Shown: piece after piece, positions 28,004 through 36,875 of the stretch
How the letters are laid out: each line of letters opens with the position of its first letter
Numbering within the stretch: position 1 is the first letter of the stretch
Origin: Deltaproteobacteria bacterium
GTDB lineage: Bacteria; Myxococcota; JACRCW01
Assembly (NCBI GenBank): GCA_016218805.1
Contig: JACRCW010000064.1
Span: forward strand, 1 to 64,000
Direction: 5' to 3'
Length of the DNA: 64,000 nt
Notes under the pieces: generated by a model
What the model saw: the letters and a program-made list of their open reading frames with translations, nothing else
What the model was told of the DNA's origin: nothing
Database searches by the model: none
Made by a program: the position numbers and the translations under genes

Positions 28004-28906
28004 GTGCCACGCTGCGTGGCTGTGCGTTGCGCCGCCTTGTGGCTCCCCCTGTTGCTGGCCGGCGGCCCGGCCACCGCGTGGGAGCGCCTGGCCCATGAAG
28101 CGGTGACCCGTACCGCGCTGCGCGCTCTGCCGCCGTCCTCGCGCGCGGTGCTGGGGCCGTGGGAGGAGGAGCTGGCGCGGCGGTGCATGGAGCCGGATGA
28201 TGAGGCCGGCACCATCCCCGGCGAGCGCGAGCGGCACTTCCTGGACCTGGAGGCGTTTGGCTTCCCCGAGCCCGACCTCACCAAGGTGCCCGGCCCGTTG
28301 ACCCTGACGCCCGACGCGGCCCGTGCGCTGTTGCAGCAGGCGCTGGATCCCGGTTTTCCGCGGGACCGCGCGCGCACCGGCGTCCTGCCGGAGGCGGCGC
28401 GCTCCCAGCAGCGCGCGCTGTCCGCCGCCCTGCGCGCGGGTGACGACGCTGCGGCGCGCCGCCACGCGGTGTTCCTCATCCATTACGTGGCGGACGCGCA
28501 CCAGCCGCTGCACGCCACCACCCGCTACAACGGCATTGACGCGTTCCAGCGCGGGGTCCACGGCGCGTTTGAAGGGGACCTGGTGGCCCGCTGCCCGGGC
28601 GCGCGCCCGCGGTACGCCGCCGCGGTGCCCGCCGCGGAGGCTGAGGGTGCCGCTGTGGTCCTGACCGCGTTGCTGGAGGGGCACCCGCTGGCCACCACCG
28701 TGCTGGCGGCGGACCTGGGCTGCCCGTGGACGGGGAAGCCGCCGCGGCCGCGCTGCCGCGCCGTGCCGCGCGCGCGCGCCAACGCGGGCGTGCTGGCGTG
28801 CACGCACCTGGAGGTGATCGCTCGGGAGCGGCTGGAACGGGCGGCGGGGCGCGCGGCGCGCCTCCTCCACGCGGCCTGGGAGGAGGCGCGGGCGCCCGCG
28901 CGGTGA
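28004..28906 (+). CDS. S1/P1 nuclease / zinc-dependent phospholipase C superfamily, secreted
   Basis: About 300 residues. After a signal peptide ending GGPATA the mature protein would start WERLAHEAVT, placing Trp at position 1 and His at 6, the N-terminal zinc ligands of this superfamily. The central metal motif is HYVADAHQPLH (usual HF.GD..QPLH), followed by GVHGAFEGDLV. The late part is Cys-containing (CPWTG, CTHLE). It should use three zinc ions to cut phosphodiesters of nucleic acid or phospholipid. The start is uncertain among GTG codons at 28004, 28016 and 28022. It converges on the amidohydrolase gene. Confidence 0.8.
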   Translation: MPRCVAVRCAALWLPLLLAGGPATAWERLAHEAVTRTALRALPPSSRAVLGPWEEELARRCMEPDDEAGTIPGERERHFLDLEAFGFPEPDLTKVPGPLTLTPDAARALLQQALDPGFPRDRARTGVLPEAARSQQRALSAALRAGDDAAARRHAVFLIHYVADAHQPLHATTRYNGIDAFQRGVHGAFEGDLVARCPGARPRYAAAVPAAEAEGAAVVLTALLEGHPLATTVLAADLGCPWTGKPPRPRCRAVPRARANAGVLACTHLEVIARERLERAAGRAARLLHAAWEEARAPAR

Positions 28907-28913
28907 TGGCCCG

Positions 28914-31900
28914 TCAGGGCGTGTTGGTGGCGCCCGGCGTGGGGGCGCAGTCCTGCCAGTCCGTCGTCTGGTCATCCGTGTCCAGCCCGTTGGGGAAGCG
29001 GCAGATGCTGCCGGAACCTGAGCCGGTGTCCGCCAGGGCGGCGTACGCGCCTTCCAGCACGGGGAACGCGGCCCCGGACACCGTCACCGCGGCCACGGAA
29101 CCCTCATACGAGACAGAATCCACGCGCCGCGCGTCCCCGGTGGCCGCGGGGTTGAACAGCATCACGCCGTCCGGTGCGCCGTTCTGGACAAACCCCGTGG
29201 CCGCCACCACGCACTGGAAGGTGACCAGCGGATCCACCGGGATGGTCACGCCCGGCGTGGTGCCCGTGCACTGCGCCACCAGGTGGTACCCGCCCGGCGG
29301 CACCGTCAGCGCCGTGAGGTTGATGGTCTGCGCCACGCTGGCGTTGGACCCGTTGATGATGAGCAACTGCATCCCCGTGGTGTCCACGCCCACGGTGCCC
29401 GGGTTGTACAACTCCACAAACTCCGCGGTGTCCGTGCTGGCCTGGTCATAGTCCAGCTCATTGATGATGAGCTTGGGGGGCTCCACCACCACCGTGATGT
29501 CCGTGGTCACCGTGGCCCCCAGCGTGGCGGAAACGGTGGCCGTCTCCGCGGTGGCACCCGCGGTGAAGGTGGCGGTGGCTGACAGCGTTCCCTCCGCCAC
29601 CACCACGTTGGCTGGCACCGTGGACGCGCCGGTGGTGGACAGCGCCACGGTGGCGCCACCGGTCAGCGCGGGGAAGTCCAGCGTGACGGTGAGTTGCGTG
29701 GTCCCGCCGGCGGGGACGCGGGGCACGGGGGCCGTGATGGCGGCCACCACCGGGGTCTCGGTGGTGCCCAGCACGCGGACGGGGGAGGAGAGGGTGGCCC
29801 CGTCATACGTGGCGCTCACGTGGACCAGCGCCGCCTGGGACACGCCCGTCACGTCAAACGTGGCGCTGGTGGCCGGCGGGCTGATGGTCACATTGGCGGG
29901 AACGGTGGCGGCCGCGTCGTCACTGGCCAGGCCAATGACCGCGTCCGCGGCCGGGGCACCGTTGAGGGACACGGTCAGCGTCAGCGTGCCGCCCACGGCC
30001 ACAAACGCCGGGGCGGGCGTGATGGATGCCAGCCCAATGCGCGGAATGACGTCCGTGGCGTCGCGCGGCTCCAGCTTGGAGTTTTCGTTGGCGTAGTGCA
30101 GCACGCCGCGCAGGACCTGGAATTGGTCCGCCGGCGTCAACGTCGCGGGGAACGGCGTCACGCGGTACATGAAGTCGTTGATGCGCAGCCCGCCGGTCAC
30201 CGCAAATTCGTACGTCGGCGCCGTGTCGCGCGGGCCCGCTGCCGGTGCCAGGTCCGTCACCGTCACGTTCTGCACCTCCACCAGCACGCCCTCCAGCTCC
30301 GCGGCGCGTGACCCGCCCGTGGCCACCAGGTCCGGCGTCACCACCACCGGGGAAGGCAGCGTGGCGCCGGACGACGTGACGGTGAAGGTCGGGTAGGAGA
30401 GCTGGCGTTCGCCGGCGCCGGTTCCGTAGACCTGTGCGCTGGCGGTGGAGACGTTGATGCGGTCCCCCACCACCGGCCTGACGCCGGTGGCCGTGGTGAA
30501 CACAAAGATGCCGGAGAACTTCTCCTGCAGCACGGCGTCATACAGCGCATCCCCCGGCACGTGCTGCGCAAAGAAACCCGTGGGCGCCACCGCCGTCACC
30601 AGCATGTCACTGATGGACACCGGCACGCCCACCACGCCCTGCTTCACCGCATAGATGGAGGTGACGCACACCGTGTTGCCCGGGTTGGAAGAAGGGCAGA
30701 TGTCGCAGGCGTCGCCCTTGTCATCGCCGTCGGCGTTCTCCTGCTGCGGGTTGTAGACGGTGGGGCAGTTGTCCTCCGCCGTGACCCTGCCGTCGGCGTC
30801 CGGGTCATCCGGGGAAGGCAGCGAACACCCGCTGACGCCGGTGGTGAGCGGGCAGGCGTCACACGCGTCACCCACCAGGTCACCGTCAAAGTCCGCCTGG
30901 GCGGTGCCGTCCACCGGGCGGATGGGGTTGAAGACGTCGGGGCAGTTGTCCTCAGGCGGGGTGCCGGTGTCCAGCTTGCCGTCACCATCCGCGTCGTTGG
31001 AGGCCTGCGCGGTGAAGGTGAACACGTTGCCGTCCGCCGCCGGGCGGGACGGGATGCACGTGGGCTCGTTGGTGGGCGTGCCGCAGAAGAACGCCGCGTA
31101 GCCGCCCCCCGCCGACACGATGGCCGAGTACGCGGTGCCCGTCTCGCGTGCCGCGCACACGCGCTTGCTCACGGTGCACACGTCCACCGTCTCGCAGCTC
31201 CCGCCGTCAGGCAGCGCGGCCACGGTGGTGGCGTCGCCGTACAGGACCTTGCCCGCACGCAGCACCAGCGCCACATCCGCCGGCTCCGCGGTGACCACCG
31301 CGTGCCAGTTCTGGCGGACGCCCGTGCCCGTGACGTCATCACCGCGGAACACCGCAATGTCCCCCAGCCAGCCGGCAGCCAGGGCGCCCACCTGGCGGTC
31401 AATGCCCAACACGCGCGCGGCACGGATGGTCACCATGTCCACCAGCTGCTTGTCATTGAAGTAGCCGCCCAGGTTGCTGCCGTTGAACTGTGCTGCGCAT
31501 GCCAGTTCGCGCAGCGTGTTGAGGCTGCCTGACCGCGTCCAGTCCGTCCCCAGCGCAATCTCCACGCCCAGCGCGTGCGCCAGGGAGACCTGCGCGGTGT
31601 GGCCGTACAGCGAGATGTTGCTGCGCGGTGACCAGATGAGCCCCACGCCCTTGGCGCCCATCACCCCCAGGTCCGCGGCGTTGAGGCCAATGGCGTGGAT
31701 GAACGCGCTCTTGGGCAACGCCAGGTCGCGCCCGCCGGTGCCGCCCGTCGTGCACACAAACTCATTGCGCGCCTCCGCGTTGATCCCTTCCGCAACGTGG
31801 GGCGTGTAGCCCACGGCGCCCGTCACGTTGGTGGAGGTGGGGCTGTCCCGGAACGCGTAGCCGCAGCCGGAGGTGAACTGCGTGCCGCCGCCGTCACCCA

Positions 31901-32846
31901 GCGGGAAGGTCTGGTAGTACACGCTGCCGCGCAGGCCCTCGTTGTTGGCCGCCTCGTCCACGTTGCGCAGCAGGCCGGCCACCGCCGCGCTGCCGTTGAT
32001 GGAGGTGGCGCCGGACATCAGGTGCCGCAGCTCGCCCATGCGCGTGGCGGGGTCCTGGCCGGCCGGCGCGGGGACCTTGGTGTGGCCGTTGATGATGGGC
32101 GGGGAGGTGCGCCACTCGTGGCGGTGCTCGTAACGCTCAGAGGGACGCGCGGTGGCCACCCACGGCGGGTTCTGGTCAAAGCTGAGGTGGTCATGCGCGT
32201 TGATGAGCCCCGGAGCAATGACGCCGTCCGCGCAGCGGATGCGGGTGGCCGCCGCCGCGCCCGGCTCCGCGGAACAATCACACGCGGCGCAGCGGATGAG
32301 GCCGGCGTTGTCCACCAGCACCTGACCGCCCTTGAGCGCGCCCTGCGTCTGCAGGACGTTGCCCTCCAGCAGCAGCCAGCTGTTGGTGCCTGCGGTGGTG
32401 GTGCACGTGGTGCCCGTGGACGGGGGGATGGTGCGGCCGCAGTCCACCACCGTCTCCGTTTCCGCAATGACCACGTCCACCGGGGCCGGCGGCGGTGCGC
32501 TGCTGCTGGCGGTGGTGGATGAGCTGGTCACCACGCTGCCAGAGGACCCCGCCGCGGACGAACCTGACTGCGCGGCCGACGAGCCTGACGCGCCCGAGGT
32601 GCCCGACGACGAGCCCGCGGCGCTGGAGCCGGTCCCAGACGTGGCAAGGGAGGACCCGCTGTCCGCCTGGCTGCTGGCCTGGGACCCGGAGGTCACCGTG
32701 CCGGAGCTGCCGCCGGACACCGCGCCGGAGCTGCTGGACGTGGCGCCGGACGACGAACCGTTGTCGTCATCATCACCACCGGGAGGGGGGCACGCACTGA
32801 GGGAGAGGACCAGGCCGGCCAGCAAGGCCGCACGCGCAAGCTGCAT
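28914..32846 (-). CDS. Chimeric lipoprotein: amidohydrolase, thrombospondin type 3, OB/Ig-like and lamin-tail domains
   Basis: 1310 residues. The lipobox is LSAC (Cys19), then a Ser/Gly/Thr-rich linker to about 110. An amidohydrolase domain (about 125-560) has PGLINAHDHLSFD (HxH metal motif), HAIGLN, and WSPRSNISLYGH...ALGTDWTRSGS, as in TrzA/AtzA-like enzymes. Thrombospondin type 3 Asp repeats follow (DADGDGKLD, DADGRVTAEDNCP; about 610-720), then an OB-fold-like region, Ig-like repeats (about 930-1110) and a C-terminal lamin-tail domain (LIINELDYDQ...FVELYN). It is likely a cell-surface hydrolase; the substrate is unknown. The start at 32846 is set by the signal peptide. Confidence 0.85.
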   Translation of the reverse strand: MQLARAALLAGLVLSLSACPPPGGDDDDNGSSSGATSSSSGAVSGGSSGTVTSGSQASSQADSGSSLATSGTGSSAAGSSSGTSGASGSSAAQSGSSAAGSSGSVVTSSSTTASSSAPPPAPVDVVIAETETVVDCGRTIPPSTGTTCTTTAGTNSWLLLEGNVLQTQGALKGGQVLVDNAGLIRCAACDCSAEPGAAAATRIRCADGVIAPGLINAHDHLSFDQNPPWVATARPSERYEHRHEWRTSPPIINGHTKVPAPAGQDPATRMGELRHLMSGATSINGSAAVAGLLRNVDEAANNEGLRGSVYYQTFPLGDGGGTQFTSGCGYAFRDSPTSTNVTGAVGYTPHVAEGINAEARNEFVCTTGGTGGRDLALPKSAFIHAIGLNAADLGVMGAKGVGLIWSPRSNISLYGHTAQVSLAHALGVEIALGTDWTRSGSLNTLRELACAAQFNGSNLGGYFNDKQLVDMVTIRAARVLGIDRQVGALAAGWLGDIAVFRGDDVTGTGVRQNWHAVVTAEPADVALVLRAGKVLYGDATTVAALPDGGSCETVDVCTVSKRVCAARETGTAYSAIVSAGGGYAAFFCGTPTNEPTCIPSRPAADGNVFTFTAQASNDADGDGKLDTGTPPEDNCPDVFNPIRPVDGTAQADFDGDLVGDACDACPLTTGVSGCSLPSPDDPDADGRVTAEDNCPTVYNPQQENADGDDKGDACDICPSSNPGNTVCVTSIYAVKQGVVGVPVSISDMLVTAVAPTGFFAQHVPGDALYDAVLQEKFSGIFVFTTATGVRPVVGDRINVSTASAQVYGTGAGERQLSYPTFTVTSSGATLPSPVVVTPDLVATGGSRAAELEGVLVEVQNVTVTDLAPAAGPRDTAPTYEFAVTGGLRINDFMYRVTPFPATLTPADQFQVLRGVLHYANENSKLEPRDATDVIPRIGLASITPAPAFVAVGGTLTLTVSLNGAPAADAVIGLASDDAAATVPANVTISPPATSATFDVTGVSQAALVHVSATYDGATLSSPVRVLGTTETPVVAAITAPVPRVPAGGTTQLTVTLDFPALTGGATVALSTTGASTVPANVVVAEGTLSATATFTAGATAETATVSATLGATVTTDITVVVEPPKLIINELDYDQASTDTAEFVELYNPGTVGVDTTGMQLLIINGSNASVAQTINLTALTVPPGGYHLVAQCTGTTPGVTIPVDPLVTFQCVVAATGFVQNGAPDGVMLFNPAATGDARRVDSVSYEGSVAAVTVSGAAFPVLEGAYAALADTGSGSGSICRFPNGLDTDDQTTDWQDCAPTPGATNTP

Positions 32847-32881
32847 GAAAGGCTCCGGCGCGGCTCTAGGTGCCGCGCGAT

Positions 32882-33952
32882 TCAACGACGGGCGGACCCT
32901 ACCAGAAGCGGGTGGTAGGCGCCCTTGGGTTCTTCCACCGTGGTGCCGTCGGCAACGCGTGCGCGGTTCACGCGCATGGCCACCTCCTTCATCAGCGCCT
33001 CCACGCCCTCACGCGTGGCGCCGGAGATGACCCACAACTTCCTGCGGCGCTTGGCCAGGTGCTTCTCCAGCTTCTTGCGGTGCCCGGCCGTCTCCGGGAG
33101 GTCTGACTTGGTCAGCACCACAATCTCCGGGAGCTTGGCCAGGCGCGTGCCGTAGCTCTTGAGCTCGTCGCGGATGATCTCGTAGTCGGCCACCGGGTCG
33201 CGTCCGTCGCGGTAACCGCCCTCCACCAGGTGGACCAGCAAGCGCACGCGCTCCAGGTGCCGCAGAAAGCGGTGGCCCAGCCCCGCGCCGTCACTGGCAC
33301 CCTCAATGAGCCCCGGCATATCCGCCATCACAAACGTGCCGCGCTCCGTGCGCACCACGCCCAGGTTGGGTGACAGCGTGGTGAACGGGTAGTCCGCCAC
33401 CTTGGGGTGCGCCGCGGAGACCACGGACAGCAGCGTGGACTTGCCCGCGTTGGGGAAGCCCACCAGCCCCACGTCAGCCAGCACCTTGAGGGACAGGCGC
33501 AGGCGGCGCGCTTCGCCCGGGCGGCCCGGCTTGGCAAAGTCCGGCGCCTGCCGCGTAGGCGTGGCAAAGTTGCAGTTCCCCAAGCCGCCCCGCCCGCCCT
33601 TGAGCCGGTACTCCTGTCCGGGGTCCACCAGGTCGGCCAGCAGCTCGCCGGTGTCGGCGTCGTACACTTCGGTGCCGCGGGGGACGCGGACGGTGAGGTC
33701 CTGCCCGTCACAGCCGTTCTTCATGCGGCCGTGGCCGTGTTCGCCGTGTTCCGCACGCTGGTGCGGCGCGTAATACAGGTCCTGCAGCGTCCCCAGCTGC
33801 TTGTCCGCGCGCAGGATGAGATCCCCGCCGCGCCCGCCGTCCGCGCCGTCCGGCCCGCCGCGCGGCACGTACTTCTCGCGCCAGAAGCTGACCTTGCCGT
33901 CGCCGCCGTTGCCGGCGCTGGCTTCAATGGTGACCTCGTCAATGAAGCGCAT
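32882..33952 (-). CDS. obg: GTPase Obg/CgtA
   Basis: 356 residues. A glycine-rich Obg fold starts MRFIDEVTIEASAGNGGDGK; the G domain has G1 GFPNAGKST, switch region YPFTTL, G3 DMPG, G4 LTKSDL and G5 ISGA. It assists large-subunit ribosome assembly and stress responses. The start at 33952 is the family start. Usually obg follows rplU-rpmA directly; here two envelope genes and a terminator lie between, so it must have its own transcription. A TATCAG hexamer 26 bases upstream is a weak -10 candidate. Confidence 0.97.
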   Translation of the reverse strand: MRFIDEVTIEASAGNGGDGKVSFWREKYVPRGGPDGADGGRGGDLILRADKQLGTLQDLYYAPHQRAEHGEHGHGRMKNGCDGQDLTVRVPRGTEVYDADTGELLADLVDPGQEYRLKGGRGGLGNCNFATPTRQAPDFAKPGRPGEARRLRLSLKVLADVGLVGFPNAGKSTLLSVVSAAHPKVADYPFTTLSPNLGVVRTERGTFVMADMPGLIEGASDGAGLGHRFLRHLERVRLLVHLVEGGYRDGRDPVADYEIIRDELKSYGTRLAKLPEIVVLTKSDLPETAGHRKKLEKHLAKRRRKLWVISGATREGVEALMKEVAMRVNRARVADGTTVEEPKGAYHPLLVGSARR

Positions 33953-34046
33953 GGGGACCCGGGAGAAGGGGGGCGCCGCTGATAGCACGCGCGCCGGGAA
34001 ATGCCTTCTCCCGTTGGGCCCCACCGCGCCGCGGGCCGGTCCGCCC

Positions 34047-34562
34047 TCAGCGTCGGCGCCGGAACACCACCAGTCTGTCGGCCGCGTTCACCACGTGATC
34101 GCCCTGCACGGTCATCGTCTCAATCGTCACGGTGAGCTGGAAGGTGAGCTGATCGATCGCCGCGTCGCCTGTGGAATCAAGCTCGTAGCGCACCGTGCAC
34201 TCCTTGGCCCCGGGCGGCGGCACGCACCCCCACGTCTGTGACGCCCACGTGCCGTTGCAGGTGTGTGTGGCCTGCCAGAAGTCAATGCGGTTGTTGACGG
34301 TGACGTACGGGAAAGGCCCCAGCTGCCCCACGTGCAGGCGCTCCCAGGTGTACATGCCATGGCGCTTCCACAGCATCCCCAGGCTGCGGGCATCATCGCC
34401 GGTCCCGTCGTCTTCAATGACCAGCTGACTGGGGTCCAGTCCATCGGGCGGGTCCAATTCGTTCCAATCCCCGTCAATGCGTGGCGGGCTGCACGGTTCC
34501 CCACACGCCCCCGCCACCAGGGCGGCGGCCACCCCCAGCGCGGCCACGGCGGCGCCTCTCAT
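34047..34562 (-). CDS. Lipoprotein of unknown function
   Basis: 171 residues. The signal peptide MRGAAVAALGVAAALVAGAC ends in a plausible lipobox. The mature part has a second Cys three residues on, further Cys pairs, and mostly beta character (FPYVTVNNRIDFWQATHTC, LTFQLTVTIETMTVQG). No family is recognised. The ATG overlaps the stop of the membrane-protein gene by four bases (34559-34562), so the two are coupled. Confidence 0.7.
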   Translation of the reverse strand: MRGAAVAALGVAAALVAGACGEPCSPPRIDGDWNELDPPDGLDPSQLVIEDDGTGDDARSLGMLWKRHGMYTWERLHVGQLGPFPYVTVNNRIDFWQATHTCNGTWASQTWGCVPPPGAKECTVRYELDSTGDAAIDQLTFQLTVTIETMTVQGDHVVNAADRLVVFRRRR

Positions 34563-35455
34563 GGAATCACCACGTCCTGCGAGGATGCCGCGTCCATCCG
34601 GGTGCGGAACAGCCACCAGGCCAGCGGGCGGACCACCAGGGCGGTGCCCGCGGCCGAAGCCAGGCTGGCCAGGACCAGCGCCAGTCCGCCTGCCCACAAC
34701 AGCCAGACCCCTGACCCGTCCTCGCCCAGGATGCGGAAGCTGCTGGCATCCATGCTCCACGCACAGCAGCCCACCGGGCCGGCCAGGCACCCCAGGCACG
34801 CCAGGCTCCCCCACAGCAGGCTGAACGGACAGCCCAACAGCCCAGGGGCGAGCAGGCCGCGCAGGCGTCGCCACGTCGTGGGGGGGCGCGGGATGAACGG
34901 TCTGCCCACCCCCGGCGCGGTCCGCGCCTGGTCCCCCGCCCACTGCGCGCCGGCCGCTGCCACCGGCCACACCAACGCGTCCGCCACCAACGGCACCGGC
35001 AGCAGGGCCAGCGGCAGGGCCGGCACGCCCCAACACACCAGCAACGCCCCCAGGCACGAATCGCCCGGCCGCAGCGGGAATGCGTACATGGCGGCGCCGG
35101 TGCTGCACGGCAATGCCACGGCAGCCACGTTGACCCCGCACGCGAGCAGCACCGTGGCGGCGACGGTTGCGGCGGTGGCCGCGGCTGCTTCAACCGCCTC
35201 CCGGTGGGGCAGCAGGACCTGGAGCAGGAAGCTGTGCGTCAGCCGGACCGCCTGGTTCACCTGCGGCGGGGGAGCAGCGGGCTCGTCCAGGGCGAGCAAC
35301 TCCTCTTCCGCGACCGCCCCTGCGGCCGGCGGGAGAGGTGGAGGAAGCGGGGCGCCCTCAGAGGGCGCCGGCGGGGATCCGTAGGGCGGTAGGGGCGCGC
35401 CCTCGGGAGCGGCGGCCAGAACCAGCAGGGCCATCCCCAGTGACGCCGTCACCAT
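34559..35455 (-). CDS. Cys-rich multi-pass membrane protein of unknown function
   Basis: 298 residues. A signal-like N-terminus is followed by a Pro/Ala-rich segment (about 15-70) and four to five hydrophobic helices rich in Leu, Ala, Gly, Trp and Cys (CLGALLVCWGVPALPLALL, LLGCPFSLLWGSLACLGCL). It shows no motif I know. It is translationally coupled to the lipoprotein gene at 34047-34562, suggesting a membrane pair. The start (ATG 35455) is the longest reading and is not confirmed by a clear ribosome binding site. Confidence 0.6.
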   Translation of the reverse strand: MVTASLGMALLVLAAAPEGAPLPPYGSPPAPSEGAPLPPPLPPAAGAVAEEELLALDEPAAPPPQVNQAVRLTHSFLLQVLLPHREAVEAAAATAATVAATVLLACGVNVAAVALPCSTGAAMYAFPLRPGDSCLGALLVCWGVPALPLALLPVPLVADALVWPVAAAGAQWAGDQARTAPGVGRPFIPRPPTTWRRLRGLLAPGLLGCPFSLLWGSLACLGCLAGPVGCCAWSMDASSFRILGEDGSGVWLLWAGGLALVLASLASAAGTALVVRPLAWWLFRTRMDAASSQDVVIP

Positions 35456-35540
35456 CCGCGCCCCCTGACCTGTATGCCGCCGAGGCTAGGGCGCGCCCCC
35501 GGCGGGCGCCACGGGGGGCGTGGCGCGCAGTCACCGCGGC

Positions 35541-35574
35541 GAAAACAAAAAGCCCGCCGGTGACGGCGGGCTTT
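35541..35574 (-). terminator. Rho-independent terminator of rplU-rpmA
   Basis: A perfect 11-bp stem (35549-35559 with 35564-35574) with a GTGA loop is followed on the minus strand by TTTTTGTTTT. It lies about 27 bases past the rpmA stop and is the clearest intrinsic terminator in the window. Confidence 0.9.
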
Positions 35575-35601
35575 GCGTACATTTGCAGGACTTCTCCCTG
35601 C

Positions 35602-35895
35602 TCAGGCCTGCTTGCGAGCCGCCATCTTCTTGGCCAGCTCTTCGGCGCTGTACACGCTGACGCGGGAGCGCGTCTTCTCGCCGCCCTCGTAGGTGACCTT
35701 GCCGGGGATCAGCGCAAACAGCGTGAAATCCCGCCCCATGCCCACGTTGTGGCCCGGGTGGATGCGCGTGCCCTTCTGCCGCACCAGGATCTCGCCCGCG
35801 TTGACTTCGCACCCGTCATGCCGCTTGACGCCGCGGTACTTGGGGTTGCTGTCGCGACCGTTCCGGCTGGTTCCTTGTCCCTTTTTGTGTGCCAT
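35602..35895 (-). CDS. rpmA: 50S ribosomal protein bL27
   Basis: 97 residues. The N-terminus [20 protein letters not shown] is standard bL27 without a cleavable extension. [19 protein letters not shown] and the conserved [11 protein letters not shown] region follow. It contacts the tRNA acceptor ends in the ribosome. It lies 44 bases downstream of rplU and is followed by a strong terminator. Confidence 0.97.
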   Translation of the reverse strand: MAHKKGQGTSRNGRDSNPKYRGVKRHDGCEVNAGEILVRQKGTRIHPGHNVGMGRDFTLFALIPGKVTYEGGEKTRSRVSVYSAEELAKKMAARKQA

Positions 35896-35939
35896 GGCTG
35901 CAATCTCCGCAAAAGAAAGAACGTGTTCGCCCGCCGGGA

Positions 35940-36272
35940 TCAACCGCTGATGCCGGTGATCTCCAGCTCCGAGAACCACTGCCGGTGACCAATGGTCTTG
36001 TGGAAGCCCTTGCGGCGCTTCCGCTTGAACGCCCACAGCTTGGGCCCCTTGGCGTGGCGCACCACCGTGGCGGTCACGCTGGCGCCGGCCACCTGGGGCT
36101 GGCCCACCTTGGCGGTACCTTCGCCACCCAGCAGCAGGACGTCCTGGAACGTCACGCTGGCACCGGGGGCCACCTGCTTGTCCTTTTCCGGGTTGCCCAG
36201 CAGTTCCACGCGGATCTTGTCACCCTTCTCCACGCGGTGCTGTTTCCCGCTGATGATCACGACGGCGTACAT
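35940..36272 (-). CDS. rplU: 50S ribosomal protein bL21
   Basis: 110 residues, starting [20 protein letters not shown] with the C-terminal motif [17 protein letters not shown]. It binds 23S rRNA. GGGAAG lies just upstream of the ATG at 36272; in-frame sequence further upstream is not ribosomal. It heads the rplU-rpmA transcript. Confidence 0.97.
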   Translation of the reverse strand: MYAVVIISGKQHRVEKGDKIRVELLGNPEKDKQVAPGASVTFQDVLLLGGEGTAKVGQPQVAGASVTATVVRHAKGPKLWAFKRKRRKGFHKTIGHRQWFSELEITGISG

Positions 36273-36347
36273 GCGTCTTCCCCTGCGCCTCTCCCGGCTT
36301 GTTCGGCCCCCCGGGACATCCGGGTGGGCGCGGGAAAGGGGACGGGC

Positions 36348-36376
36348 TCCGTAGCGGGCCCAATGTGGCGAGTCAA
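36348..36376 (-). promoter_or_regulatory. Candidate rplU-rpmA promoter
   Basis: On the minus strand TTGACT (36376-36371) and TACGGA (36353-36348) are 17 bases apart, giving a leader of about 70 bases before the rplU ATG at 36272. Such a leader is usual for ribosomal protein operons. The -10 is imperfect. Confidence 0.45.
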
Positions 36377-36555
36377 GAGCGACGCGCGGATCCGCGGCGG
36401 CGCGGCGCGCGGCGATGCACGGACGGGCCCTGGAGCTTCGGCAACCGGCCGGACGGTTCAAGGGCGGCTCGCGATGTGCCGGGCGCCACCGCCAGCGGGC
36501 CCATGGTTCTACCGGCTCCCGTCCGTGGGCCGCCAAGCTGGGACGCCGTCAACGC

Positions 36556-36584
36556 TTGCCGTGTACGGCAAAATGCCGTACACG
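36556..36584 (+). promoter_or_regulatory. Toxin-antitoxin promoter overlapping a palindromic operator
   Basis: A perfect inverted repeat GTGTACGGCA AAA TGCCGTACAC (36561-36583) sits 29 bases upstream of the antitoxin ATG. It overlaps a possible -35 TTGCCG (36556-36561) and -10 TACACG (36579-36584), 17 bases apart. DUF1778 antitoxins repress their own operon by binding such sites, so the palindrome is probably the operator. Confidence 0.65.
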
Positions 36585-36611
36585 TGTCACTGCTGTGAGA
36601 TGGAGGACCTC

Positions 36612-36875
36612 ATGACCACCAGCAGGATTGATATGCGAATCTCAGAGGAAACCAAGACGCTGGTGGAGAGGGCTGCTGCCGCCATGGGTCAGACCGTCAC
36701 TGCCTTTGCACAAACCGCGTTGATGAACCGGGCTCAACAGGTCCTGTCTGAGCGAGAGACAACGCTCCTGACTGCACGTGACCGGGAGTTGTTCCTGCAA
36801 GTGCTCGATGACAAGCCCAACGCAGTCCTGCGCAAGGCAGCCGCCAAGCACAAGGCGGGCCATGGCAGGCGCTGA
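36612..36875 (+). CDS. DUF1778 (TacA/AtaR-like) antitoxin
   Basis: 87 residues with an N-terminal ribbon-helix-helix (SRIDMRISEETKTLVERAAA) and a C-terminal helical toxin-binding part (DRELFLQVLDDKPNAVLRKA). The family binds DNA as a dimer and neutralises a GNAT toxin. GGAGG lies five bases before the ATG. It overlaps the toxin gene by 14 bases (36862-36875). The operon is autoregulated by inference from the palindrome upstream. Confidence 0.92.
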   Translation: MTTSRIDMRISEETKTLVERAAAAMGQTVTAFAQTALMNRAQQVLSERETTLLTARDRELFLQVLDDKPNAVLRKAAAKHKAGHGRR

